Shown here in pieces: positions 1 to 11,303 of a stretch of 59,919 bases of DNA. The position numbers were made by a program, and so were the translations under genes. The notes below the pieces were generated by a model. That model did not search any database, was not told the DNA's origin, and was given only the letters and a program-made list of their open reading frames with translations. The DNA is taken from the NCBI GenBank assembly GCA_032718475.1, contig JAUCBJ010007328.1:1-59919 (forward strand), given 5' to 3'. Origin of the DNA: Nemertoderma westbladi. Lineage: Eukaryota > Xenacoelomorpha > Nemertodermatida > Nemertodermatidae. Every line of letters starts with the position of its first letter. Position 1 is the stretch's first letter.

Positions 1-730
1 TAAATTTACTATTGCGCTTTCAATACTGTGGGCGAAAATGAGACACATCACAATACAGTAAGTAACTTTTTTTTAAACCCGTAACAATATTTTTAAGGAA
101 ACGTTCAATTCATCTACAAACGAAAAGGCATTAAACATGACCTTTACTTCAAATGATTCTCAAAATTTAACATAAACGTTAACATACAACAATGTACGGT
201 AATATACTACAATGTTTATACACGTTTATTTACAAATACAATCACTATTATTATATTACTGCAACATGATAGGTACCTATACTACCCAACACAACACACC
301 AACTATATAATTAATATAAAATATTACAACAGTTAATTATTAACTATTAGGCAGACTATTAGGTCCCCGAAACGGGTGAATATTGATACAGGTTCACTGC
401 TTCGAGGGGGTCTGAATGTGTGGGTAAGTCAGATATCAATCAAATAGAAACAACAAATAAAAATTACATCATATCGGAATACAATAAAAGAAGAATATCA
501 TTATAATTCAAGTCTTTATGGAAGCTTTAAGTTTAATAAATCTTTGGGCTGGGTGGTGACTACACCAGCAATGATAGACCAATAGAGACTGCATATGAAA
601 TAATTTCATATAAGTGTAGAAGTAATTCTGTAATGTACTTTGAATGTTAATAGATATTGAAAGATCTAGTACTGAAAGCATGTTTTATTATGTCGTCTCA
701 TTTATATAGAGCCTGTTCCATTGGGGTGCA
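1..730. other. AT-rich intergenic sequence, no gene seen
   Basis: No open frame with coding character on either strand, no tRNA-like box pair and no tandem repeat. The right edge runs directly into the minisatellite that begins near 731. Confidence 0.6.
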
Positions 731-3394
731 GTCACTTGCCCAATGCAATATACCACTTGCCCAATATACCACTTGCCCAATGAGTCACTTGTCCAATGAG
801 TCACTTGTCCAATGAGTCACTTGCCCAATGCAATATACCACTTGCCCAATATACCACTTGCCCAATGAGTCACTTGTCCAATGAGTCACTTGCCCAATGA
901 GTCACTTGCCCAATGCAATATACCACTTACCCAATATACCACTTGCCCAATGCAATATACCACTTGCCCAATACACCACTTGCCGAATATACCAAGTGCC
1001 CAATGAGTCACTTGCCCAGTGCAATATACCACTTGCCCAATGAGTCACTTGCCCAATGCCATATACCACTTGCCCAATGAATCACTTGTACAATGAGTCA
1101 CTTGCCCAATGCAATATACCACTTGCCCAATGCAATATACCACTTGCCCAATATACCAAGTGCCCAATGAGTCACTTGCCCAATGCAATATACCACTTGC
1201 CCAATGACTCACTTGCCCAATGCAATATACCACTTGCCCAATATACCAAGTGCCCAATGAGTCACTTGCCCAATGCAATATACCACTTGCCCAATACACC
1301 ACTTGCCCAATATACCAAGTGCCCAATGAGTCACTTGCCCAATGCAATATACCACTTGCCCAATATACCACTTGCCCAATGAGTCACTTGCCCAATGCAA
1401 TATACCACTTGCCCAATACACCACTTGTCCAATATACCAAGTGCCCAATGAGTCACTTGCCCAATATACCACTTGCCCAATATACCACTTGCCCAATGAG
1501 TCACTTGCCCAATGCAATATACCACTTGCCCAATGCAATATACCACTTGCCCAATATACCAAGTGCCCAATGAGTCACTTGCCCAATGCAATATACAACT
1601 TGCCCAATGCAATATACCACTTGCCCAATATACCACTTGCCCAATGCAATATACCACTTGCCCATATACCAAGTGCCCAATGAGTCACTTGCCCAATGCA
1701 ATATACCACTTGCCCAATATACCACTTGCACAATGAGTCACTTGCCCAATGCAATATACCACTTGCCCAATATACCAAGTGCCCAATGAGTCACTTGCCC
1801 AATGCAATATACCACTTGCCCAATGCAATATACCACTTGCCCAATATACCAAGTGCCCAATGAGTCACTTGCCCAATGCAATATACCACTTGCCCAATGA
1901 GTCACTTACCCAATGCAATATATCACTTGCCCAATATACCAAGTGCCCATGAGTCACTTGCCCAATGCAATATACCACTTGCCCAATATACCACTTGTCC
2001 AATGAGTCACTTGCCCAATGCAATATACCACTTGCCCAATACACCACTTGTCCAATATACCAAGTGCCCAATGAGTCACTTGCCCAATGCAATATACCAC
2101 TTGCCCAATGCAATATACCACTTGCCCAATACACCACTTGTCCAATATACCAAGTGCCCAATGAGTCACTTGCCCAATGCAATATACCACTTGCCCATAT
2201 ACCAAGTGCCCAATGAGTCACTTGCCCAATGCAATATACCACTTGCCCAATATACCACTTGCCCAATGAGTCACTTGCCCAATGCAATATACCACTTGCC
2301 CAATATACCAAGTGCCCAATGAGTCACTTGCCCAATGCAATATACCACTTGCCCAATGCAATATACCACTTGCCCAATATACCAAGTGCCCAATGAGTCA
2401 CTTGCCCAATGCAATATACCACTTGCCCAATGAGTCACTTACCCAATGCAATATATCACTTGCCCAATATACCAAGTGCCCATGAGTCACTTGCCCAATG
2501 CAATATACCACTTGCCCAATATACCACTTGTCCAATGAGTCACTTGCCCAATGCAATATACCACTTGCCCAATACACCACTTGTCCAATATACCAAGTGC
2601 CCAATGAGTCACTTGCCCAATGCAATATACCACTTGCCCAATATACCAAGTGCCCAATGAGTCACTTGCCCAATGCAATATACAACTTGCCCAATGCAAT
2701 ATACCACTTGCCCAATATACCACTTGCCCAATGCAATATACCACTTGCCCATATACCAAGTATCCAATGAGTCACTTGCCCAATGCAATATACAACTTGC
2801 CCAATGCAATATACCACTTGCCCAATATACCACTTGCCCAATGCAATATACCACTTGCCCATATACCAAGTGCCCAATGAGTCACTTGCCCAATGCAATA
2901 TACCACTTGCCCAATATACCACTTGCACAATGAGTCACTTGCCCAATGCAATATACCACTTGCCCAATATACCAAGTGCCCAATGAGTCACTTGCCCAAT
3001 GCAATATACCACTTGCCCAATGCAATATACCACTTGCCCAATATACCAAGTGCCCAATGAGTCACTTGCCCAATGCAATATACCACTTGCCCAATGAGTC
3101 ACTTACCCAATGCAATATATCACTTGCCCAATATACCAAGTGCCCATGAGTCACTTGCCCAATGCAATATACCACTTGCCCAATATACCACTTGTCCAAT
3201 GAGTCACTTGCCCAATGCAATATACCACTTGCCCAATACACCACTTGTCCAATATACCAAGTGCCCAATGAGTCACTTGCCCAATGCAATATACCACTTG
3301 CCCAATGCAATATACCACTTGCCCAATACACCACTTGTCCAATATACCAAGTGCCCAATGAGTCACTTGCCCAATGCAATATACCACTTGCCCA
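731..3394. repeat. Large minisatellite built on a CACTTGCCCAAT core
   Basis: Roughly 140-150 head-to-tail monomers of two lengths share the 12-bp core CACTTGCCCAAT. The 16-bp forms carry GAGT, ATAC or an ATACCAAGTG variant; the 21-bp form carries the prefix GCAATATAC. The pattern is layered: blocks recur at offsets of about 533 bp (1749 to 2282, 1865 to 2398, 1954 to 2487) and 664 bp (2282 to 2946, 2398 to 3062), so whole multi-monomer blocks have been duplicated. The monomers lack stop codons in several frames, so both strands show long repetitive reading frames that should not be taken as proteins. Confidence 0.95.
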
Positions 3395-3465
3395 ATAAAA
3401 AGCAGACGAGTCATTTGCCCAATAAAAATTTATTTAAAACTAAAAATGGGTCACTTTCCCAATAA
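3385..3465 (+). repeat. Array-edge segment, left half of an inverted repeat
   Basis: Beyond the last regular monomer, the core motif continues in degenerate form interleaved with an AAAAAGCAGACGAGTCATTT segment. The same segment appears in reverse complement around 4008-4040, next to reversed GGGCAAGTG cores. The two form an imperfect inverted repeat around a spacer of about 0.47 kb. Confidence 0.7.
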
Positions 3466-3935
3466 GTTACAGAAATAATTCTACAAAATTAATTAAGGCC
3501 TTCTCTCCAAACACGTCATTAAATGCCACATCAAGATATTAGGCTAATGTTCCAGTAATTGAATCCAATGTTTTGGATTTCGTAGACATCACAAGCCTAT
3601 TCTACAATCTGCATCTCCATATTTCCAAACAATGAAGACATGTTAATATGGCGGTTCCCTTTCAACATTATACTGTACCAGCGCTTTAAACGCTATGGCA
3701 AAGGTTCGTCATTTAAGGAGCTACTATAATAATTTATTTAGTATTGATCAGGGAACTTTTTCCTGCACTTTATAGTTTAAAAATAACAAACATTAATGGC
3801 TAATAGCTGAGATTGTAAAAAGTACGAAAGGTCGAACGCAACTAAACTTTAATGGCACTCGTCATACTTTAAGATTAAAACAAGGCAATAAAATGTACTG
3901 GGAATGTACGGAAAGAAAGGTGGGGGGCTGACATA
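3466..3935. other. Spacer between inverted satellite arms, no gene
   Basis: AT-rich sequence of about 470 bp between the forward array edge and the reversed remnant. No open frame or transposase-like segment is visible, which fits the interior of a non-autonomous element. Confidence 0.5.
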
Positions 3936-4078
3936 TTGGGCAAGTGGCCTATTGGTAAAGATACTTTTATATTTTAAACTATATTTTAAACAAGTGACCC
4001 ATTGGGAAAATGACGCGTCTGCTTTTTATTGGGCAACTGACTCATTGGGCAAGTGACCTATTGGGCAAATGACAATTA
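3936..4078 (-). repeat. Reversed remnant of the CACTTGCCCAAT satellite
   Basis: Five or six degenerate reverse-complement cores (ATTGGGCAAGTGRCC type) plus the reversed AAAAAGCAGACG segment. This is the right partner of 3385-3465. With the main array it makes an asymmetric foldback: a 2.7-kb left arm and a right arm of about 140 bp. Confidence 0.75.
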
Positions 4079-4244
4079 ACCGTTCCATTAGCGGTAATTG
4101 TTTGATTTAGGCTAATCAATTGTATTGTACAGACGGTACTTCACCCAATGTTTCGGTTTTCGTTATTAGGCTGCCCTGCATATGTGCACTATGCGTTATT
4201 TATTACAACAATATTGATAGCAATGGATCCGTCCATTCTCGCCA

Positions 4245-4480
4245 GCTCTCGCTGGCAAGCTTGTTTACCATATGAAGGCTCGAGGCAACCAGAACGCCCC
4301 TCTCTCTTGGCTATTATCTGAAAGGCGGTGAGGGCGCCACACTAACTTTTCCTTACTCCCACCGCAGAAACCCGGTTCCCCGGAGGCACCATAACAGTTA
4401 CAAAATTGTAACTGGCTCGGCACGGGATCGAACCTGGGAACAGGAGATGCAATGTGTGAAGCGATCTGACAGCGATTTGA
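4245..4480 (-). mobile_element. tRNA-derived SINE, minus strand
   Basis: Read on the minus strand, a Pol III box B-like GGTTCGATCCC (plus-strand 4424-4434) lies in a tRNA-like head. It is followed by a body containing GTTAGTGTGGCGCCCTC and CAGATAATAGCCAA. The same body recurs in other sequence contexts at 18.9 kb, 32.5 kb and 55.7 kb, so it is an interspersed family. No clear tail or target-site duplication was delimited. Confidence 0.7.
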
Positions 4481-5455
4481 CTTACTTATTCTCGTCTAAT
4501 AATAAACTGCACTAAATAATTAGATACGAACCGTGATACACCAGATATAATGTAGATGGAGTAGCAGTAGATACAAACACGTAACATCTCTACTACTGTA
4601 CCACATGTATAAAAACTAACCATAACCATAACCGCTACACGATATAATATATAATATATATTTACATTAAATAATAAATTCCTATATAAGAATCTAACAA
4701 TTATAAATTTATAAAGGTGTGAGTCAGAGCACATTATGATACAGGAATGGAAATTAATGGTATCATAAAAAATCATCACCCAATTGAACGCCAACTCACG
4801 AAATTACTACCACCCCTTATGAATCCTGTGGAATAAATTAGGCTACCAATAATTAAAGTTGACCCAAAAAATAACATAATTTTAAAATATATACTTTTGG
4901 AATAAAAGACATACGAGACAAATTTACCAGATAGAATGGATCCCGTCCCAGAAGGAATACCTCGTGCTACTGTTCTCATTACCTGCAAGGTAAATTCTGT
5001 AACAAGTACCATCTGAGGTATTTTAATCCGGACAAACTTCCTCAAAGAGCCACGAAAAACAGGCTGTCGAAAATTGCTACAGTCCCAACATCTAAACCGC
5101 GAGAGGCATGCTTACATAGCATTTCAAAGGAACTAGCTTAGCAGACCCCCTACCCCCACCCCACCACCATGTAAACATAGAGGCGATGAAACACGCAAAC
5201 TAGTCGAACAGATTTTCTGGGGCTTCAGTTAACTATTGTGATAAGTTAATGAACATATTGAATTTGTTTATTTGTAATGATTTGTCGTGTTTATAGCAAA
5301 TGATGTCGTACACAACACATACAAAAAACAGACATATGTAAATTACTATCAATTAAGTAGTTACAGTGCATCTATCTCCCGAAACTTGAACTACATACTG
5401 TACAAAAGCTTACTCTGAATATTGAACTGAATATATTTATCTCATGCCTTAAAGA
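4481..5455. other. Intergenic, no supported gene
   Basis: The short minus-strand open frames at 4486-4794 and 4776-5045 are AT-driven, have no recognisable domain and overlap each other. A pyrimidine/C-rich patch lies near 5146-5170. Nothing else is supportable. Confidence 0.5.
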
Positions 5456-5765
5456 TTGAACCCAGGTTTACCTTGTTACACCAAACGAAGAATACCTTGC
5501 TACACAACACCTATACCTTGGTACTACCTTGCTACACAACACCTATACCTTGGTACTACCTTGCTACACAACACCTATACCTTGGTACTACCTTGCTACA
5601 CAACACGTATGCCTTGGCACACTAACCTGCAACACAAAACGTATACCTTGCTACACAACACTTATACCTTGGTACACTACCTTACGTATACCTTGGTACA
5701 CAAAACGTATACCTTGAAAATGTAACCAATGTATACCTTGGTGCACAAAATGTATACCTTGGATA
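5456..5765. repeat. 32-bp tandem array decaying to 18-21 bp units
   Basis: Units beginning GCTACACAACACCTATACCT start at 5499, 5531, 5563 and 5595, an exact 32-bp period. To the right the period shortens and only CACAAAACGTATACCTTG-like units remain until about 5762. The flanking sequence (5766-6200) keeps a faint periodic AT-rich pattern that could be a further decayed arm. Confidence 0.9.
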
Positions 5766-6217
5766 GCATTTAGCGTTACTTCGCCTATAAAACTTTTAGA
5801 CTTGAGTATATTTATATATTTTGGCCAGATCTGGAAAGAGCTCAAAAAGACGATTCCAATGGTATATAATATATTGGGGTTCGGCAAGAAATAAAAAAAA
5901 AATATTTTGCAACGCTTTGAGCCACATTTATTGACCAATGACCATATACTTTGCACCAGATAATTTACTTTGTGAAAAAAAAACTTTAATGTTAACAGAA
6001 TAAATATAATATCATTACCCCAAAAATAAAACATTTCCACAATTAATACGTATACTTATGATTCAAATAATGTAATTTCTGAACAAAAAATAGATTTGTA
6101 CACCTAAATAATTATATTTGCGCAAAATCAATAATAAAAGTCAAACAATTTACTTTTCGACACAAATTACATACTTTCCCACCAAAAAAAATATATTACC
6201 AGCAGAAAGTCAAGTAC
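5766..6217. repeat. AT-rich degenerate flank, possible inverted partner of 7404-7620
   Basis: A stretch near 6158-6185 (ACACAAATTACATACTTT...CACCAA) resembles the reverse complement of 7570-7605 (TTGGTGCAAAAAGTATGTAATCTGTG). The two tandem arrays at 5.5 and 6.8-7.4 kb may therefore belong to one old inverted-repeat element. The match is short and imperfect. Confidence 0.35.
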
Positions 6218-6502
6218 TCTGGAGTCCCGAATAGACGGGGCGACACGGCTATTAATTTTTTCTAAAAAATTTAGTACATTTTTTATTGTGAGTAAATAAA
6301 CGTTTGTTCTCATAATAAAATAATTGAGATTTGAAAGTGAAAGAAAACCAAAACCTTGTACCGAGTATACCACCGGTAGCCGTAGATACTACTGTCCCCT
6401 GTTAGTACGCCTATACTGTATGTTAAGTAAGTAGGCCTAAGTTTACAAAATTTTCCACCCACCACGTCTATTCCAGCCACCCCGACTATTCGGGACTCCA
6501 GA
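6218..6502. mobile_element. Short MITE-like element with about 22-bp terminal inverted repeats
   Basis: CTGGAGTCCCGAATAGACGG at 6219-6238 is mirrored by its reverse complement at 6480-6501 with one or two mismatches, bounding about 285 bp with no coding capacity. This is the layout of a non-autonomous DNA transposon (MITE). Target-site duplications are not clear, so the superfamily is unassigned. Confidence 0.7.
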
Positions 6503-6637
6503 ATATTCGATCCAGTAATTAATAGCCCTAACAATCAAAATCCAATAAGTTGTAGATCTACTGTACAAACAGTATGGTAAAATATTAGGGCACACAGCTC
6601 GGTGTAATGAAATTATTAGATGCTAAAATTGTCAATT

Positions 6638-6740
6638 AAGGGAAAGGAACAGGCTACAGATGCGGGGTTTTCTTACCAAAACAATAAACGCTTTCGTTAC
6701 CAATTGAAGGAAAGGGAAAGGAGCAGTTTAAATTGGCAGC
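6638..6740 (-). repeat. Fragment of the CTGTAACCTGCTCCTTTCC repeat family
   Basis: About one and a half reverse-complement units: GGAAAGGAACAGGCTACAGA, then ACCAAAACAATAAACG, then GGAAAGGGAAAGGAGCAG. The same core forms tandem arrays at 50.96-51.3 kb and 53.43-54.0 kb. Confidence 0.7.
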
Positions 6741-6796
6741 TATTTTTTATAAATGATATCTAAATAAATAAATTAATAATATTTATTTGGGGAATT

Positions 6797-7398
6797 CAAC
6801 AACTAATTGAGACATTAAAACAATCAACTAATTGGGACATTAAAACAATCAACTAATTGGGACATTAAAACAATCAACTAATTGGGACATTAAAACAATC
6901 AACTAATGGGGACATTAAAACAATCAACTAATTGGGACATTAAAACTATCAACTAATTGGGACATTAAAACAATCAACTAATTGGGACATTAAAACTATC
7001 AACTAATTGGGACATTAAAACAATCAACTAATTGGGACATTAAAACAATCAACTAATTGGGACATTAAAACAATCAACTAATTGGGACATTAAAACAATC
7101 AACTAATGGGGACATTAAAACAATCAACTAATTGGGACATTAAAACTATCAACTAATTGGGACATTAAAACAATCAACTAATTGGGACATTAAAACAATC
7201 AACTAATTGGGACATTAAAACAATCAACTAATTGGGACATTAAAACTATCAACTAATTGGGACATTAAAACAATCAACTAATTGGGACATTAAAACAATC
7301 AACTAATTGGGACATTAAAACAATCAACTAATTGGGACATTAAAACAATCAACTAATGGGGACATTAAAACAATCAACTAATTGGGACATTAATACAA
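6797..7398. repeat. 25-bp tandem array
   Basis: About 24 near-identical copies of a 25-bp unit (CAATCAACTAATTGGGACAT plus TAAAA) with only occasional substitutions (AATTGGGA/AATGGGGA, ACAATC/ACTATC). The repeats abut directly with no unique spacers, so this is a satellite and not a CRISPR-like array. Confidence 0.95.
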
Positions 7399-7706
7399 TG
7401 TCTTGGGTAAATTATACATTATAAAATTGGGTTAACCTAAAAATTATTTTGGAGAGAAAGTATTTTCTGTTATTTTCTGAAAGTTATTCTGGGTCAAAAA
7501 TAATTTATTTAGAAGGAACATTTTATTTATATTAATCACGACAGTTATTAAATTTGAGACGATAATAATTGGTGCAAAAAGTATGTAATCTGTGACGGAA
7601 ATAATTTGCGACGTTTAAATATTAATTTCACACATTATGAACCCGGCGTGGATGAAAATATTAATTTAATAACCTAAAACTTTTGAAAAATTAATTGTCT
7701 TCATAA
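7399..7706. other. AT-rich sequence between the 25-bp array and DHTKD1
   Basis: No gene. Contains the possible inverted partner of 6158-6185 near 7570-7605. Confidence 0.45.
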
Positions 7707-7712
7707 TTTAAT
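7707..7712 (-). terminator. Candidate poly(A) signal ATTAAA for DHTKD1
   Basis: ATTAAA on the minus strand about 112 nt past the DHTKD1 stop codon. It is the closest poly(A)-like hexamer in the expected position. Weak on its own in AT-rich sequence. Confidence 0.35.
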
Positions 7713-7823
7713 GCCTATATAGTAAACCTTGTGCGGAAACACCGATGACTACAACATTGTTACTAAGCTGACGGAAGAATAGATTATGCCTTCCTTCTAT
7801 CTGAAGGCCGATCTCAGCCACTA

Positions 7824-8699
7824 TTAATGTCCCTTCAACCCGAAGGCTGCCCTCAGACACACCTCGGCCTCCGCTTTGTGCACGACGCCGATGCCGACGG
7901 CCGACGCGGCCAACTCGGCGCGTCCGACGTACCCCAGACGGATACCCACATTGTTGGCGAACCGGGGTGCCACGAACTGCCAGACCCCCTGGTTGCGGTG
8001 CTCCTCCTGGGCCCAGACGAACTCCCGAGCCGCTGGGTACCCCGCGAGGACCCGTTGCAACGCCGCCGTCGGGAACGGACACAACTCCTCCACGCGGATC
8101 ACCGCCGACTCCGCAACGATCCGCGTCTCGCGACGCAACGCACCCAACGCGTAATAATGTTTCCCGCAAACAAATATTAAACGCTTAACTTTGCGACGCT
8201 CTAAAACAGCGGGATCGTCTAAAACCGGTTGAAACGAAGTCCCCGGGGCGAGATCCGCGAGCGGACTTCCGGCTTCCGGAAGTCGGATTAGAACCTTCGG
8301 CGCCATGACGACCAGCGGTTTACGGAAGTTTCTCATCATCTGACGACGTAGGAGATGGAAGTATTGCGCCGGGGTTGTGGGGTTGGCGACGAACCAGTTT
8401 ACCGAATCCCCGTCAATGCCGCACTCCCGACTGTCGGACATCTGTAGGAATCGTTCGACCCGACACGACGAGTGGTCCGGACCCGCTCCGTCCATACCGT
8501 GCGGCAGTAGCAGCACCAACCCGCTCTGCTGCAACCACTTCAGCTCGCCGCTCGCCACGTAGGTGTCCAGGATGATTTGCGCGCCGTTGAAGAAGTCGCC
8601 GAATTGGGCCTCCCAGATCGGCAGCACTTGAGGACTCTCGATCGAGATTCCGTACTCGAAACCCAAAACCGCCTCCTCCGAGAGAGTCGAGTTGCAAAC
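7824..8699 (-). CDS. DHTKD1: DHTKD1 exon 2 (2-oxoadipate dehydrogenase E1, C-terminal part)
   Basis: C-terminal 291 codons of the thiamine-diphosphate E1 subunit that decarboxylates 2-oxoadipate in mitochondrial lysine/tryptophan breakdown. The exon starts after a consensus acceptor (pyrimidine-rich run then CAG, minus strand ending at 8700) and continues the preceding exon in phase 0, giving FLEV then [16 protein letters not shown] as in animal DHTKD1. Family landmarks follow in order: the FEYG...SIESP segment, [54 protein letters not shown] and VEELCPFP. The stop TAA lies at 7824-7826. The open frame runs about 100 nt upstream of the acceptor, but that part is intronic and has no family similarity. 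No frameshift or missing block is seen. Confidence 0.93.
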   Translation of the reverse strand, partial: VCNSTLSEEAVLGFEYGISIESPQVLPIWEAQFGDFFNGAQIILDTYVASGELKWLQQSGLVLLLPHGMDGAGPDHSSCRVERFLQMSDSRECGIDGDSVNWFVANPTTPAQYFHLLRRQMMRNFRKPLVVMAPKVLIRLPEAGSPLADLAPGTSFQPVLDDPAVLERRKVKRLIFVCGKHYYALGALRRETRIVAESAVIRVEELCPFPTAALQRVLAGYPAAREFVWAQEEHRNQGVWQFVAPRFANNVGIRLGYVGRAELAASAVGIGVVHKAEAEVCLRAAFGLKGH

Positions 8700-9389
8700 C
8701 TGGAAAGAAAGCAACTTATTATAATAATTAATGACGAAATTTATGTCACGAAATAATAATTGTTGAATTATCTCTATCTCAATCATAATTTTAGCCATAA
8801 TAATAATATTAGGCTAGAATAAAATATAACGAACCCTAACGCAAAGTAACTCAACTACTATAACTGGTTGTTACAGTACATGGATTATTGTTTTGGTTTT
8901 TAACTTTATTATTTAGTTACCGCTTACCGGCGCCTTTCCTTTAATTACCAATATACCAATTTAAACATTCTCGCCAAATTAAATTCCAGTGTTATACTAA
9001 TAATCGTTGGTAGTGGAGGGGATAGCGGTTGGGTAACTTAGAATAACGTGCTACTGTTACCTGCTCCTTTACCTTTCACTTAATTGATAATTTAACAATA
9101 AGTAGAGATATCATATGGCATCGCAAAATAATATGATGATTTGTAATTTGTGTAAATTAAAAAGCATTAATTTAAATCAAGTTAGTTTTTGACTAAATAA
9201 AGTTTTACAGCAAAGTGTTTTTATTTAAGAATAAACAATTAGAATAACTAAAAAAGGCATTGAAAATAAAATACAATAAAACTACCGCCGTCGTCGGTTC
9301 TAAATTAACATTTTCTTTATTAAAAATAAAAGCAAATATTCATATCCATTCACTTGACAAATAATAAGATCATTACTAATATAACCGAC
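8700..9389 (-). other. DHTKD1: Single intron of DHTKD1
   Basis: 690 bp, phase 0. The minus-strand donor reads CTGGAG/GTCGGT, which has GT but is otherwise a weak consensus; the acceptor reads TTTCTTTCCAG/GTTTGC. Its 9045-9120 part carries a fragment of the interspersed ACCTGCTCCTTT...AATTTAACA repeat seen at 25.05 and 39.4 kb. The intron position is inferred from frame and family similarity, not from transcript data. Confidence 0.85.
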
Positions 9390-11303
9390 CTCCAGGAATC
9401 CCTTCTGTTTGTCCACGATATCGTTGAGAGGAACGATAATCTCATCCGTCTCCTGGTCCACTAACATCGCGTGTCGATGACTAAACGTGCCTCTCCCGAC
9501 GTCCTGACCGCTTAGACGCACGTCGAACCCCTGAACCAACAACGAGCCGACAGCCAACGCCTCGGCGGTCGCCCAATCGATCCGCCCCGCTCGCAACTGC
9601 TCCACGCGCCCGTCGCAATGAGCGCGACCCACCCGTGGGTGCAGGTTGAACCCCGTGGGCGTCGCCACAGAACGTCCGCCTATAAACCGCAACGCCTCAA
9701 CCGGGAACCCAGAATCCCATTGGGTGACTTCGGAACCCGGCTGAACCAACCCGAACCATTGTTTATCCAAATAGAACGCCGGACGTTTATAGGAATCTAA
9801 ACCCTTTAATTTATCATTTAATTCATTAGAGAAACTCTCGTCAATGTCATTAACCTCTTCTACAGATATAATATTTTCTTTTATTAACTTCTCGGCGTAG
9901 GAATCCGGTATAGACTTTCTATTATCGATGACGGAATACATTATGGGTTGGGTTATTCGTGGGTCGTCGATTTCGTTATGACCCCATCTCCGGAAGCAGA
10001 CAAGGTCTACAATAACGTCTTTACGGAATGCGTTACGGTAGGCGAGCGCCAGTCTGGTAGCCATGACAACCTCCTCGGGACATGCGCCGTTCACGTGTAT
10101 AACCGGACAGCCCGTGATCTTACCGAAGTCGCTCGCGTACCGCGATGAGCGGCCGTAATCGCGTTCAGTTGTGAAACCCAATTGGTTGTTAACTATAAGA
10201 TGTACGGAGCCGTCCACACTGTAATGCGGAACGGTGGCCATGGATACTAGTTCCGCGATTACTCCCTGGGCGGAACATGCGGCGTCCCCGTGTACCTGTA
10301 CGGGGAGCACTACATCTCCCTCCTGCTCTCGGGAGCAAAGGGAATAAGGACCCAGACGTAACGAACGCAATCTACCGCGAGTCTTACCTATTATAACTGG
10401 GTTGTTGGCCTCTAGATGTGAGGGATTCGGTATCATAGAGACGTGAACCGATCTGTCACCCACAGGAATGTCTACAGACGTGTAAAGATGGGTGAGGATA
10501 TCCCCGGAGCAACCAGCCCCTTCAGGGAACTCAGGAAGTCCTCTCATCTTTTGGAACATGACCTCGACCGGGAAATTAAGGAGAACGGCCATAAGAGATA
10601 ACCTTCCTCTATGAGGGATACAAAATAAAACTTGGTTTATATTATATTCGCTAACGCTGTTAAAAATCTCATTGAAAACTACTAACATACTTTCGGCCCC
10701 CTCACCCCCGTAACGCTTTATCGTTGAAAATTTACTGCCTAAAAAACGTTCGAAAGTTTGCGACTTTAGAAGATGGCGGCACAACTCTAGTTTACGATCT
10801 CGGGGTAACCCGGCAAATCTTAGAGTTTCGAAGTGTTCTGCAAACCATCTGCGTTCGAAATCGTCGGCAATATAGTGGAATTCTACGCCGATATTCGAAG
10901 AATAAGTTTCTTGTAAAAACTCAGTAATTTCTCTTAAACTCGACTCATTTCTACCCATTGATAGAATTCCTTTTAGGCAATACTGTCTCTCAGTTAAACT
11001 GTAGAAGTCCGGGGTTAATACCGGAAGATCGTCGTATTTAGTTAAATTCAAAGGATCCGTTTTAGCAATACGGTGTCCGTGTTCTCTGAATGCCGTTACA
11101 TATCGCAACAAATTCGCATTGTCGTTGCAATTCCGTAAGTCGTCCGGGTTGGGCGGCAATAGATCTGTGTTGCGCGTGTTGTCCGAATCAGGTTTATAAC
11201 CAAATACCCCATGCTTTGTGTGGTAAAATGTTTCAACTATAAACTTTCTAGAGTTGCGTTTATTATTCCGTAATCCAAGTCGTAGTGAACAGCAACGGAT
11301 CAT
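9390..11303 (-). CDS. DHTKD1: DHTKD1 exon 1 (2-oxoadipate dehydrogenase E1, N-terminal and ThDP part)
   Basis: First 638 codons; with exon 2 the protein is about 929 residues, close to the 919 of human DHTKD1. ATG at 11301-11303. The N-terminus (MIRCCSLRLGLRNNKRN) is basic and hydroxylated, as expected of a mitochondrial presequence. HGVFGYKP near residue 31 matches the family start. Landmarks: KFSTIKRYGGEGAESM (191-206), HRGRL (231-235), NPSHLE (293-298), the ThDP/Mg motif GDAACSAQG (339-347), NNQLGFTT (372-379), RRWGHNEIDDP (438-448) and QDVGRGTFSHRH near 600. The family gives a homodimeric E1 working with the E2/E3 of the 2-oxoacid dehydrogenase system. Only one intron is present, far fewer than in vertebrates. 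OGDH is less likely because the short N-terminus and residue pattern fit DHTKD1. Confidence 0.93.

Noticed and set aside
1045-3465. Long open frames on both strands through the minisatellite
   Set aside because: They are translations of 16/21-bp repeats lacking stops, present on both strands at once, with no non-repetitive part.
4486-5045. Two minus frames of 89-102 codons
   Set aside because: AT-driven hydrophobic text without domain, overlapping each other in different frames.
6797-7398. Regular short repeats that could suggest a CRISPR array
   Set aside because: The 25-bp units abut with no spacers, and the window is eukaryotic.
7708-8697. Arg/Pro/Gly-rich frames on both strands over DHTKD1 exon 2
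   Set aside because: Shadows of the GC-rich exon; only the frame matching DHTKD1 has family motifs.
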